DNA of 8,563 nucleotides from Acidobacteriaceae bacterium (GTDB lineage: Bacteria; Acidobacteriota; Terriglobia; Terriglobales; Acidobacteriaceae). The notes beneath the pieces are model-generated. The model was not told the origin of the DNA. It saw only the letters and a program-made list of their open reading frames with translations, and did not search any database. A program made the position numbers and the translations under genes. Location: assembly GCA_003167305.1 (NCBI GenBank), contig PMTP01000063.1, positions 1 to 8,563 on the forward strand. Reading direction: 5' to 3'. Shown in pieces: positions 1-7,567 of the stretch (its first letter is position 1; every line of letters begins with the position of its first letter).

Positions 1-24
1 GCCGTTTTACCTCAGGCGAAATCA

Positions 25-1362
25 ATGAAGATGAAATCTATTCTTGAAACCAGCGCTGCCGACTGCCATCCCGCCAGCGTGCCGGATTACACCCCGCTCC
101 CCGAGTTGCGCGCCTTGCAGTTACAGCGTGTGCAAGCCGTCGTTGCGCGCGCCTGGGATCATGTCGAACTCTTCCGCGCCCGCATGGATGAGCGCGGCCT
201 AGTACCCGAAGACATTCATTCGCTCGACGACATCGCCAAACTGCCCTTCACCGTGAAGTGCGATCTGCGCGACACATATCCCTTTGGACTTTTTGCCAGC
301 CCCATGAAGGACGTGGTCCGTCTGCACGTCTCCAGCGGAACCACAGGCAAGCCCATCGTGGTCGCTTACACCAGTGACGATGTAGACGTGTGGACCTCAG
401 TGATGGTGCGCTGCATGGCCGGCTGCGGGTTGCATCGCGGAGACATTCTTCAGAACGCCTATGGCTACGGCCTCTTCACCGGCGGCCTGGGCACGCACTA
501 CGGAGCCGAAGCTCTGGGCGCGACGGTCGTCCCCACGTCGGGCGGCAACGCCGACCGGCAGATCATGCTGTTGAAGGATTTTGGCGTGACGGCGATCTGC
601 TGCACGCCCACGTATTTTCTGCACCTGATCGACCGCGCCGCGGAACTCGGCGTGGACTTGAAGGGACTGCCGCTGCGTGCGGGAGTCTTCGGCGCCGAGC
701 CGTGGACCGAATCGATGCGCAGGCACATCGAAAACAAGAGCGGCATCGAGGCCTTCGACATCTACGGCCTCTCGGAGATTATCGGTCCGGGCGTCGCCTG
801 CGAATGCCGCCGCCATCAAGGCCTGCACATCTTCGAGGATCACTTCTATCCGGAGATTGTCGATCCCGAATCGAGCGAGCCGCTGACGGATGGGACGGAA
901 GGCGAGCTGGTGCTGACCACCTTAAGCAAGCATGCGATGCCGATGATCCGCTATCGCACACGCGACATCACCATGCTGTTGCCGGGTCGTTGCGAGTGCG
1001 GCCGCACTCTCAGGCGCATGGGCCGAATCGGCCGGCGCAGCGACGACATGCTGATTATTCGCGGCGTCAATGTATTTCCATCGCAGGTGGAGTCCGCGCT
1101 CTTGCAGATCGAAGGCACGCTGCCGAATTATCAGATCGTGCTCACCCGCGAGCAGGGCTTGGATCAGATGGAAGTGCGGGTCGAAGTAACGCCGCATATG
1201 TTCAACGATCAGATCGGCGCGTTGCAGGGGCTGCAAGATAGAATTCAGTCCGCGCTCGATCATGTGCTCGGTATCCGCGTCCAGGTTGCGCTCGTTGAAG
1301 CGTATTCGCTGGAGCGCAGCCAGGGCAAAGCAAAACGTGTCATCGACAGGCGGACATCATGA
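25..1362 (+). CDS. paaK: Phenylacetate-CoA ligase family protein (AMP-forming)
   Basis: This 445-residue protein has the normal length for a PaaK-type adenylate-forming ligase, which activates an aryl-acid (typically phenylacetate) with ATP and CoA to the acyl-CoA in the cytoplasm. Visible motifs are the phosphate-binding loop SSGTTGKP (residues 103-110), the adenylate-binding stretch DIYGLSEIIGPG (245-256), YRTRD (310-314), the hinge region followed by RGVNVFPSQVE (346-356), and a C-terminal GKAKRV carrying the likely catalytic lysine (434-439). Two cysteine clusters, CEC at 259-261 and CECG at 323-326, resemble the metal-binding cysteines seen in many family members. The chosen ATG has a weak AGG 8 nt upstream. 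A second in-frame ATG lies at 31, and the frame is open to the window edge, so a slightly longer protein is possible. The gene overlaps the ACT-domain gene by ATGA, implying co-translation. The substrate is inferred: no phenylacetate-degradation genes are visible, so arylacetates or indoleacetate from amino acids are equally possible. Confidence 0.93.
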   Translation: MKMKSILETSAADCHPASVPDYTPLPELRALQLQRVQAVVARAWDHVELFRARMDERGLVPEDIHSLDDIAKLPFTVKCDLRDTYPFGLFASPMKDVVRLHVSSGTTGKPIVVAYTSDDVDVWTSVMVRCMAGCGLHRGDILQNAYGYGLFTGGLGTHYGAEALGATVVPTSGGNADRQIMLLKDFGVTAICCTPTYFLHLIDRAAELGVDLKGLPLRAGVFGAEPWTESMRRHIENKSGIEAFDIYGLSEIIGPGVACECRRHQGLHIFEDHFYPEIVDPESSEPLTDGTEGELVLTTLSKHAMPMIRYRTRDITMLLPGRCECGRTLRRMGRIGRRSDDMLIIRGVNVFPSQVESALLQIEGTLPNYQIVLTREQGLDQMEVRVEVTPHMFNDQIGALQGLQDRIQSALDHVLGIRVQVALVEAYSLERSQGKAKRVIDRRTS

Positions 1363-1787
1363 AGATCAATCAGATTTCGCTATTTGCGGAAAACAAACCG
1401 GGACACATCAGTGCTCCCGCGCGTCTTCTGGCTCAGGAAGGCATCGACATTCGCGCCTTGTTCCTGGCCGACAGCCAGCACTTCGGCATTGTGCGCATGA
1501 TTGTCTCCGACTGGCAAAAGGCTGCCGCGGTTTTTGAAGCCCATGGATTCGTCGTGAAAGTGACGGAGGTTCTCGCCGTCGAAGTGCCCGACCATCCGGG
1601 AGGCCTGGCGGATGTGCTGGGAGCGCTGGACGGAAGCGGCATCAACATCGAGTACATGTATGCATTTCCGTATCCTCGCGGAGACCAGGCAATCCTCATC
1701 TTCCGCTTCGCTGATCCGGACGCGGCGATTGCGCGATTGCAGGCAGCAGGCATCAACCTGCTGGCCAGCGACGAACTGCTGAAATAA
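1359..1787 (+). CDS. Tandem ACT-domain protein
   Basis: A 142-residue protein made of two ACT-type halves with no catalytic domain. The first runs from about residue 1 to 65 and carries ENKPGHISAPARLLAQEGIDI. The second runs from about 70 to 142 and carries the typical DHPGGLADVLGALDGSGINI pattern. ACT domains bind small ligands, commonly amino acids, and stand-alone tandem ACT proteins are usually regulatory. Proteins of this type are often encoded next to PaaK-like ligases. The start overlaps the ligase stop (ATGA at 1359-1362), with an AGGCGG ribosome-binding sequence inside the ligase end. The aminotransferase follows 13 bp later. A role as amino-acid sensor or allosteric partner for the ligase or aminotransferase is inference from context. 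The ligand cannot be deduced from the sequence. Confidence 0.9.
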   Translation: MKINQISLFAENKPGHISAPARLLAQEGIDIRALFLADSQHFGIVRMIVSDWQKAAAVFEAHGFVVKVTEVLAVEVPDHPGGLADVLGALDGSGINIEYMYAFPYPRGDQAILIFRFADPDAAIARLQAAGINLLASDELLK

Positions 1788-1800
1788 AAGGCCAACAACT

Positions 1801-2960
1801 ATGCCCGCATCAAAAACCATCACCCGGCAATTAGAGAACGCCTCCTGGATTCGACGCATGTTCGAGGAAGGCGTGCGGCTGAAGCGGGAGCGCGGAGCCG
1901 ACGCGGTCTTTGATTTTTCGCTCGGCAATCCCGACGTCGAGCCGCCGCCCGCGGTGATGGATGCGTTGCGGCGTGTTGTGGCAGCCAACCGTCCCGGCTC
2001 GCACGGTTACATGCCCAATCCCGGCTATCCGCAACTCCGCGAGACCGTCGCTCAAATGCTCCAAAGACAGACCGGCCTTGCATTCACCGCCGAGGATGTC
2101 TTTATGACGGTCGGCTCCGCGGGCGCATGCAACGTGATTCTCAAATCGATTCTCGATCCGGGCGACGAAGTCATCGTCCTGATGCCCTGCTTCTCCGAGT
2201 ATCCGTTTTATATCACCAACCATAGCGGCCGCATGGTCCCCGTCGAGACCGATGCTTCCTTCCTTCCCGATGTGGAGCGCATCGCCGCGGCGATCACTCC
2301 GCGCACGCGCGCGCTGATTCTCAACACGCCCAACAATCCCACCGGCCGCGTTTATCCGGAGAGCGTGTTGCGCGATCTGCAAACGATTCTTTCGCACGCC
2401 GCCCAGCCCATCACCGTCATCAGTGACGAGCCGTACAAGTCTTACGTCTATGACGGAAAGCGTCAGCCCGAGGTGGCCTCGTTCATTGCTCAAACAGCGA
2501 TTTGCAATTCGTGGTCCAAATCGCTGGGATTGCCCGGCGAGCGCATCGGTTACCTGGCGCTCTCGCCGCAACTCGAAGATGCCGCAAATCTGCGCCGCGC
2601 CTGCGCCTTCAGCAATCGCATTCTGGGTTTTATCAACGCGCCCGCAATCTGGCAGTGGGTGATGCTGGAGTCGCTCGATGAGACCATCGACGCCGCGCCC
2701 TATGAGAACAAGCGCAATGTGCTTTGCGATGCGCTGCAGGCCATCGGCTACGAGGCCTCGCGCCCTGAAGGCTCCTTCTTCGTCTTCCTCAAGACGCCCA
2801 TCCCCGACGACATTGCGTTTACCAAACGTCTCGCAGAGGAAGGCATACTGGCCGTGCCTGGCACAGGCTTTGGGCGCTCCGGCTACATCCGCCTCTCGCT
2901 GACGATTCCGTTGGAGCGCATCGAGAAATCGATCAGCGCATTTGAGCGCGCATTTCTCTC

Positions 2961-2964
<4 letters not shown>
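1801..2964 (+). CDS. Pyridoxal-phosphate aminotransferase, class I/II (AspC/AspB-like fold)
   Basis: This 387-residue fold-type I aminotransferase contains the whole set of PLP-binding signatures: NTPNNPTG (175-182), ISDEPY (207-212, with the aspartate that contacts the PLP ring nitrogen), SWSKSLGLPGERIG (237-250, with Lys240 as the Schiff-base lysine and Arg248 contacting phosphate), and IRLSL (363-367, with Arg364 as the likely carboxylate-binding arginine). It should move an amino group between an amino acid and a 2-oxo acid. The exact substrate is not readable. It lies 13 bp after the ACT-domain gene with AAAAGG 9 nt before the ATG, so it belongs to the same operon. Combined with a PaaK-like ligase and an ACT protein, an aromatic or branched amino-acid substrate is plausible. 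Its TAG stop lies in a CTAG shared with the stop of the opposing tauE gene. Confidence 0.93.
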
Positions 2965-3803
<839 letters not shown>

Positions 3804-3822
3804 TCGCAACTGCTGACTCGCC

Positions 3823-4521
3823 TTATTGCTTCGGCGCGGCTTCGATGTGAATGCCGCATTCAACTTTGCGGCCCGCCCAGCGTCCGGAGCGCGCATCGTT
3901 TGGATCCAGCGGGAGCGATGTACAAGGTTCGCAACCGATGGAAGTGTAGCCGCGCTCATACAGCGGCAGCAGCGGAATCGACAGCGATTCGCAAGCGTAC
4001 CAAACTTCGCGCGTGGTCCATGCGGCCAGCGGCGCCAGCTTGAGCACTTGCTTGCCGCCGGGCAGCGTGAAGAGCGCCGACTCCTCAAGATTTGTACGGC
4101 TCTTGGCCTGCTCCCTGCGCAAGCCGGTAATCCACACGCGGTATTCGGCAACCGCCTTGAAGAGCGGCTCAACCTTGCGCAGTTTGCAGCACTGATCCGG
4201 CGCGGATTGATAGAGGAGTCCGTGCTCCGCCTCTTGCTCGGCAACGGTGTGCGCCGGTAGCAGGTTGATGAGATTCAATTGCCACTCGCTTGCAATGCGG
4301 TCGCGATAGGCGTACGTCTCGGCGAAGTGATAGCCGGTATCGAGAAAAAGAATCGGAATGTTCGCATCCAACTCGATGGCCAGTTTGGCGAGCAGAACAT
4401 CTTCAGCCTGAAAGCTGCACGTCAGGCACGCATCCTGCTTGGCGGAGATTTCGCGTTCCAGAGCCGCGCGCGCTTCATCGAGCTTGGACTTCACCTGTGC
4501 ATTGATTTCAACTGTGCTCAT
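3823..4521 (-). CDS. cysH: Phosphoadenylyl-sulfate/adenylyl-sulfate reductase, [4Fe-4S] APS-reductase type
   Basis: About 232 residues (235 if the upstream ATG at 4530 is used), normal for assimilatory CysH. Numbered from the longer form, it shows the PP-loop-like CSFQAEDVLL (38-47), LDTGYHFAET (63-72), GLRREQAKSR (136-145), the cysteine pairs CC (114-115) and C-x2-C (200/203), and the C-terminal KVECGIH (222-228) carrying the catalytic Cys225. The two cysteine pairs are the [4Fe-4S] ligands that distinguish APS-using reductases from E. coli-type PAPS reductases, so the likely reaction is thioredoxin-dependent reduction of APS to sulfite plus AMP. I prefer the ATG at 4521: AAAAGG lies 9 nt upstream of it but directly touches the ATG at 4530. 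It follows cysN by about 40 nt and precedes tauE, so it is the third gene of the sulfate operon. Confidence 0.93.
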   Translation of the reverse strand: MSTVEINAQVKSKLDEARAALEREISAKQDACLTCSFQAEDVLLAKLAIELDANIPILFLDTGYHFAETYAYRDRIASEWQLNLINLLPAHTVAEQEAEHGLLYQSAPDQCCKLRKVEPLFKAVAEYRVWITGLRREQAKSRTNLEESALFTLPGGKQVLKLAPLAAWTTREVWYACESLSIPLLPLYERGYTSIGCEPCTSLPLDPNDARSGRWAGRKVECGIHIEAAPKQ

Positions 4522-4540
4522 TGTCTGCATCCTTTTCGAT

Positions 4541-4554
4541 TCTGTCGAAACAGA
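4541..4554 (-). other. Small stem-loop with a TTCG loop in the cysN-cysH gap
   Basis: On the minus strand TCTGT-TTCG-ACAGA forms a 5-bp stem with a TTCG tetraloop between the cysN stop and the cysH ribosome-binding site. It lacks a following T-tract, so it is not a clear terminator. It may be an mRNA-processing or stability element, or chance. Confidence 0.3.
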
Positions 4555-4560
4555 GGTCTC

Positions 4561-6267
4561 CTAGATTTCCCAGTCTGCGTTTCCTGACGACAAAAGAATG
4601 CCGCTTCGCGCCAGCAGCTCATTCACGGCTGCAATCGCTGCAACCGGTTCACTTGCGTTGAGGGTGATTTGCTCGCCATCGGCTTGCGCGGTGAGAGTCT
4701 CGCCCGCGACCAGATAGACGATCAGCACGACCATTCCGGAGAGAATCTTCGAGCGAATCAAGTGTTCAATCGTGCTGCTGCTGATTCCGAATTCCGCATC
4801 GACTTCAATGCGCGAGGTGATCGCGCCGCGAACAAAGAGCGAGCGTTCGATGCGATCAATCAGCTCAACCGGCCCGGTCAATTCAAGAACTCCACCGCGA
4901 TGACCCCAGCGCGCGGCTCTCTCCTCCGCTGTCACCGGACCTGAAGTTGAAGCAGCCGGGCTGGAGGCCGCTGTGATCATGCCTGCCGCGACCGTGCTGT
5001 TGCTCTCGGCGTCGATCAGAATGAATGCGCCGGTCGAACGATTCTCGCCGTACAGGTCGAGAGCAATCGGACGCAGCAAATCAATGTTGACCACGCCGAT
5101 GCCATTCATCTCCAGCGTCTCAGCGGCTTCGTGCGCCAGCGTGCCAATGTTGGTGCGATGCTCCAGCGATGAAACAAATGCTGGTACGGTCTGGCTGGTG
5201 TGCTTGAACAGATAGCGGCGATTGCGCGCAAGCGGCCGCGCATCCATCCAGACGAGCGCAGCCTGAATGCGCCTGGCGACCGTTGCCTGCGCTTGCGTGG
5301 AAACGATTAGATCGCCGCGGCTGATGTCGAGTTCGCGATCCAGAACCAGCGTGACTGATTGCGGCGCTATGGCCTCATTGAGGTCTCCATCAAAGGTAAC
5401 AATGCGCGCGATCTGCGCGCTTCTGCCGGAGGGAAGCACGGTAATTTTGTCGCCGGGGCGTACTGTTCCTGAAGCAACCTGGCCGGCAAATCCGCGAAAG
5501 GTATGATCGGGACGCAGAACGCGCTGCACGGGAAAGCGAAAGGGTGCGGAGCGCGTTTCGAGCGCTGATGGCAGCGACTCCAGAAGCTCCAGCAGCGATG
5601 ACCCCATGTACCACGGCATCGCATCGGAACGATGCACGATGTTGTCTCCGGCAAGCGCGCTGACCGGAACAAACCGAACTTCAACAGGGCTGCCGGTATC
5701 GGCTGCGATCTGATTGAGAACGGAAGTGAAATCCAATTCGATGGCGCGGAAGGCAGCCTCGTCGTAGCCGATCAAATCCATCTTGTTTACTGCAACGAGA
5801 ACGTGGCGCACGCGTAGTAGCGATGCGATATACGCATGGCGGCGCGACTGAATCAGGACGCCTTTGCTGGCGTCGATCAGCACCACCGCGGCATCGGCCG
5901 TCGATGCGCCGGTGGCCATGTTACGCGTGTACTGCTCATGGCCCGGCGTATCCGCGATGATGAACTTGCGGCGTGGCGTGGAGAAGTAGCGATAGGCGAC
6001 ATCGATGGTGATGCCCTGTTCGCGCTCGGCGCGCAGGCCGTCGGTGAGCAATGCGAAATCAATCTGTCCGGGAGCGGTAGTTCCCTTCCCTTCAATGGAG
6101 CGCACCTGATCTTCGTAGACCGATTGCGTGTCGTAGAGCAGGCGGCCGATGAGTGTGGACTTTCCATCGTCCACGCTGCCCGCCGTCGAGAAGCGCAGTA
6201 AATCTTTTTCGCGCTCATCGGCGAGAAACTCGCCCACTGAAAATGGTTGTGCCGCGATCGTCGCCAT
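4561..6267 (-). CDS. cysN: Sulfate adenylyltransferase large subunit (GTPase) with degenerate C-terminal APS-kinase-like domain
   Basis: CysN is the GTPase subunit of ATP sulfurylase. With CysD it makes APS from ATP and sulfate. The 568 residues show the EF-Tu-like GTPase domain (about 25-230) with G1 GSVDDGKST (30-38), G3 DTPGHEQ (106-112), G4 NKMD (161-164) and G5 SAL (203-205), then two beta-barrel domains to about residue 432. Plain CysN proteins are roughly 475 residues, and CysN-CysC fusions about 620 to 650. Here, from VTAEERAARWGHRG (445-458) the sequence follows the CysNC fusion, reaching LTG (463-465), but it then skips the P-loop and continues as IERSLFVRG (473-481) and GMVVLIVYL (511-519). 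The kinase domain is therefore present but shortened and catalytically dead by inspection. The ATG directly follows the cysD stop (TAAATG), with GGGAGGG 10 nt upstream inside cysD, so the two subunits are probably translationally coupled. Confidence 0.94.
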   Translation of the reverse strand: MATIAAQPFSVGEFLADEREKDLLRFSTAGSVDDGKSTLIGRLLYDTQSVYEDQVRSIEGKGTTAPGQIDFALLTDGLRAEREQGITIDVAYRYFSTPRRKFIIADTPGHEQYTRNMATGASTADAAVVLIDASKGVLIQSRRHAYIASLLRVRHVLVAVNKMDLIGYDEAAFRAIELDFTSVLNQIAADTGSPVEVRFVPVSALAGDNIVHRSDAMPWYMGSSLLELLESLPSALETRSAPFRFPVQRVLRPDHTFRGFAGQVASGTVRPGDKITVLPSGRSAQIARIVTFDGDLNEAIAPQSVTLVLDRELDISRGDLIVSTQAQATVARRIQAALVWMDARPLARNRRYLFKHTSQTVPAFVSSLEHRTNIGTLAHEAAETLEMNGIGVVNIDLLRPIALDLYGENRSTGAFILIDAESNSTVAAGMITAASSPAASTSGPVTAEERAARWGHRGGVLELTGPVELIDRIERSLFVRGAITSRIEVDAEFGISSSTIEHLIRSKILSGMVVLIVYLVAGETLTAQADGEQITLNASEPVAAIAAVNELLARSGILLSSGNADWEI

Positions 6268-7221
6268 TTAGAAGTAGCCCTCCCGCTTCTTGATCTCCAT
6301 CGACCCTTCCTGGTCGTGGTCGATGACGCGATTGGCGCGCTCCGACGAGCGAAACGAAAGCAGCTCGGCGATGATGGCGGGGATGGTCTCCGCCTCCGAG
6401 CGAATCGCGCCAGTGCATGGGCTGCATCCCAGCGAACGCAACCGCGACTTGACCATCTGCGGCTGCTCGCCGAGCCGCGCGACAAAAGCCTGTTCAATGG
6501 GAAGCAGCGCATCGCCGCGCACGTACATCGGTCGCTCTTTAGCAAAGTAAAGATCGACTACAGGGATATTTTCTTCGTGGATGTATTGCCAAACGTCCAT
6601 CTCCGTCCAGTTGGAGAGCGGAAAGACGCGAATGCTTTCGCCGGGATGAACGCGTGCGTTGTAGAGATTCCACAATTCGGGGCGCTGGTTCTTCGGATCC
6701 CATTGACCGGCCGAGTCGCGGAAGGAATAGATGCGCTCCTTGGCGCGGGATTTTTCTTCATCGCGGCGCGCGCCGCCAAAGGCCGCGTCAAAGTTGTAGT
6801 GGCGCAGCGCATCGAGCAGCGCCTGCGTCTTCAGCAATCCGCAGCAGCGCTTGGTGTCGAGCGCGATAGGATTTGTTCCCGCTGCAATCGCGGTTTCGTT
6901 GCGCCAGACCAGTAGTTCCGCGCCCACCGAGCGGGCCATCGCATCGCGGAAGCTGATCATTTCCGCAAATTTGAAGCCGGTGTCCACATGCAGCAGAGGA
7001 AAAGGAATCGGCGCGGGAGAAAAGGCCTTCTGCGCCAGCCGCAGCATGACGGACGAATCCTTGCCGATCGAGTAGAGCATGACGGGCCGCTCGAATTCAG
7101 AGGCCACCTCGCGCAGAATGTGAATGCTCTCCGCTTCCAGCAGTCGCAGATGGCTCAGGCGCTCAGAAGCGGATGCTCTCGCGGGCGGCGATGGAGGAGA
7201 TAGGATTTCGGCAACCGGCAT
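6268..7221 (-). CDS. cysD: Sulfate adenylyltransferase small subunit
   Basis: CysD is the catalytic N-type PP-ATPase subunit of ATP sulfurylase, joining sulfate to the AMP moiety of ATP while CysN hydrolyses GTP. The 317 residues match the family's usual length of around 300. Visible are the PP-loop [10 protein letters not shown] (50-59), [10 protein letters not shown] (76-85), [21 protein letters not shown] (149-169), [12 protein letters not shown] (203-214), LGCSPCTGA (264-272) and the conserved tail [14 protein letters not shown] (304-317). The start is supported by AGAGG 6 nt upstream (7228-7232). An overlapping out-of-frame ATG lies 4 nt upstream. It is the first structural gene of the cysDN-cysH-tauE operon and is preceded by a leader of about 180 nt holding a Cys-rich upstream ORF and a long hairpin, which suggests control by cysteine availability. 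Confidence 0.96.
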   Translation of the reverse strand: MPVAEILSPPSPPARASASERLSHLRLLEAESIHILREVASEFERPVMLYSIGKDSSVMLRLAQKAFSPAPIPFPLLHVDTGFKFAEMISFRDAMARSVGAELLVWRNETAIAAGTNPIALDTKRCCGLLKTQALLDALRHYNFDAAFGGARRDEEKSRAKERIYSFRDSAGQWDPKNQRPELWNLYNARVHPGESIRVFPLSNWTEMDVWQYIHEENIPVVDLYFAKERPMYVRGDALLPIEQAFVARLGEQPQMVKSRLRSLGCSPCTGAIRSEAETIPAIIAELLSFRSSERANRVIDHDQEGSMEIKKREGYF

Positions 7222-7227
7222 GCATGA

Positions 7228-7232
7228 CCTCT
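7228..7232 (-). promoter_or_regulatory. Ribosome binding site of cysD
   Basis: AGAGG on the minus strand, 6 nt before the cysD ATG, decides the start. It is directly preceded by CTGAA (7237-7233), which can pair with TTCAG (7253-7249). The TTCAG also forms the right arm of the long leader hairpin, so access to this site could depend on leader folding. Confidence 0.7.
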
Positions 7233-7245
7233 TTCAGTGAGTGGA

Positions 7246-7291
7246 TCGCTGAAGGCCAATGCTGCGGGTCCGCACACCGGCTTTTCAGCGA
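7246..7291 (-). promoter_or_regulatory. Long leader hairpin upstream of cysD
   Basis: The arms TCGCTGAA and TTCAGCGA form a perfect 8-bp inverted repeat (7284-7291 with 7246-7253). Inside it, GCCGG/TTGGC (two G-T wobbles), TG/CA and TGCG/CGCA continue the stem, with small internal loops or bulges and a GACC loop, giving about 19 pairs in 46 nt. No T-tract follows, so an intrinsic terminator is unlikely. Its place 14 nt before the cysD Shine-Dalgarno sequence suggests control of translation or of Rho access. The fold was drawn by eye. Confidence 0.6.
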
Positions 7292-7332
7292 GGGGTGCGT
7301 CTTCTGATGAATTGCGAATGGGGAATCAGAGA

Positions 7333-7401
7333 CTAGAGCATACACCCGTCGAAGATCATCGACAGGCAACAACAAGAGCGGCTTTGGGAGGCGCGAATCA
7401 T
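7333..7401 (-). CDS. Putative polycysteine leader peptide (22 aa), candidate Cys attenuator of cysDNH
   Basis: A short reading frame runs ATG (7401-7399) to TAG (7335-7333). It encodes 22 residues including Cys10-Cys11-Cys12 (TGT TGT TGC) and Cys20, so four of 22 residues are cysteine in a genome where cysteine is normally rare. The start lies only about 10 bp downstream of a plausible -10 box, so the transcript would be leaderless or nearly so; a weak GGGA precedes it. The stop is 111 nt before cysD. Known parallel: polycysteine short ORFs act as cysteine-responsive attenuators of sulfur genes in mycobacteria. By analogy, ribosomes stalling on the Cys codons when Cys-tRNA is scarce would alter leader folding and raise cysDNH expression. 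Function is inference; the codons are directly visible. No homologue is recognised. Confidence 0.6.
   Translation of the reverse strand: MIRASQSRSCCCLSMIFDGCML
7345..7366 (-). promoter_or_regulatory. Hairpin beginning in the last Cys codon of the leader ORF
   Basis: CCTGTCGA (7366-7359) pairs with TCGACGGG (7352-7345) around a 6-nt loop, giving 8 pairs with one wobble. The left arm begins in the last base of the third consecutive Cys codon, so a ribosome stalled at that codon run would cover it and block the hairpin. The right-hand GGGTGT could then pair with GCACCC further downstream. The arrangement is what an attenuator would need; the folding is predicted by eye only. Confidence 0.45.
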
Positions 7402-7411
7402 GTGTATTCCC

Positions 7412-7440
7412 ATAGTACCAATACATTTGGATAAATGCAA
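7412..7440 (-). promoter_or_regulatory. Predicted sigma70-type promoter of the cys operon
   Basis: On the minus strand TTGCAT (-35, 7440-7435) and TACTAT (-10, 7417-7412) are separated by exactly 17 bp. Both boxes are imperfect (3/6 and 4/6 to consensus). Transcription would start near 7405-7401, at or just before the leader ORF start, leaving a leader of about 180 nt ahead of cysD. An inverted repeat overlaps the -35 box. Confidence 0.5.
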
Positions 7441-7457
7441 TCCATAATGATTTGCAT
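7435..7457. promoter_or_regulatory. Inverted repeat over the -35 box, possible operator (or weak tRNA terminator)
   Basis: On the + strand ATGCAATC-cataat-GATTTGCAT is a near-perfect inverted repeat with one extra T in the right arm. It overlaps the predicted -35 box and begins 11 bp after the tRNA-Cys CCA end. As DNA it could be a dimeric regulator site. As RNA it is an AT-rich stem followed by TTTATCC, only weakly terminator-like. The sequence does not settle which. Confidence 0.4.
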
Positions 7458-7467
7458 TCAGAAAGAC

Positions 7468-7543
7468 TGGAGCGCCGGGCGGGAGTTGAACCCGCGTATA
7501 CAGGTTTTGCAGACCTGCGCGTTAACCGCTTCGCCACCGGCGC
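7468..7543 (-). tRNA. tRNA-Cys (anticodon GCA), CCA encoded
   Basis: Read on the minus strand, the 76 bases fold as a standard cloverleaf. The acceptor stem GCGCCGG/CCGGCGC is a perfect 7 bp. The anticodon arm is CAGGT-CTGCAAA-ACCTG with anticodon GCA (7510-7508). The T arm is GCGGG-TTCAACT-CCCGC. The discriminator base is T, the identity element expected for bacterial tRNA-Cys, and the 3' CCA is encoded. The gene begins 24 bp after the porin stop and ends about 28 bp before the cys promoter's -35 box, all on one strand. Its product is the molecule whose charging would be sensed by the downstream Cys-codon leader. Confidence 0.97.
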
Positions 7544-7567
7544 CTTTGAATTTGATTGCCCAGTTGC

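Noticed and set aside
1..47. Possible 3' end of an upstream gene: one frame stops at TGA 26-28 (ATGA with the ligase start), another at TGA 45-47
   Set aside because: Too few codons are in the window to choose between the frames or to identify a product.
390..1241. A 283-residue + strand frame inside the ligase gene
   Set aside because: Arg/His/Ser-rich translation without motifs, lying wholly inside the supported ligase frame.
6247..6915. A 222-residue + strand frame opposite cysD
   Set aside because: Antisense to a gene with all CysD signatures; no ribosome-binding site or family motif.
7246..7291. Intrinsic terminator call for the long leader hairpin
   Set aside because: Neither strand shows a proper T-tract after the stem, so it is listed as a regulatory structure instead.
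7222..7411. Riboswitch (SAM-type or other) in the cysD leader
   Set aside because: I see no recognisable riboswitch core, and the Cys-codon ORF offers a simpler explanation of the long leader.
7163..7537. A 124-residue minus-strand frame covering tRNA-Cys, the leader and the start of cysD
   Set aside because: It would begin inside the tRNA gene and has no recognisable domain; the tRNA and leader ORF explain the region better.
7468..7543. tRNA-Cys as an integration site for a mobile element
   Set aside because: There is no integrase, no duplicated tRNA 3' end and no foreign-looking gene nearby in the window.
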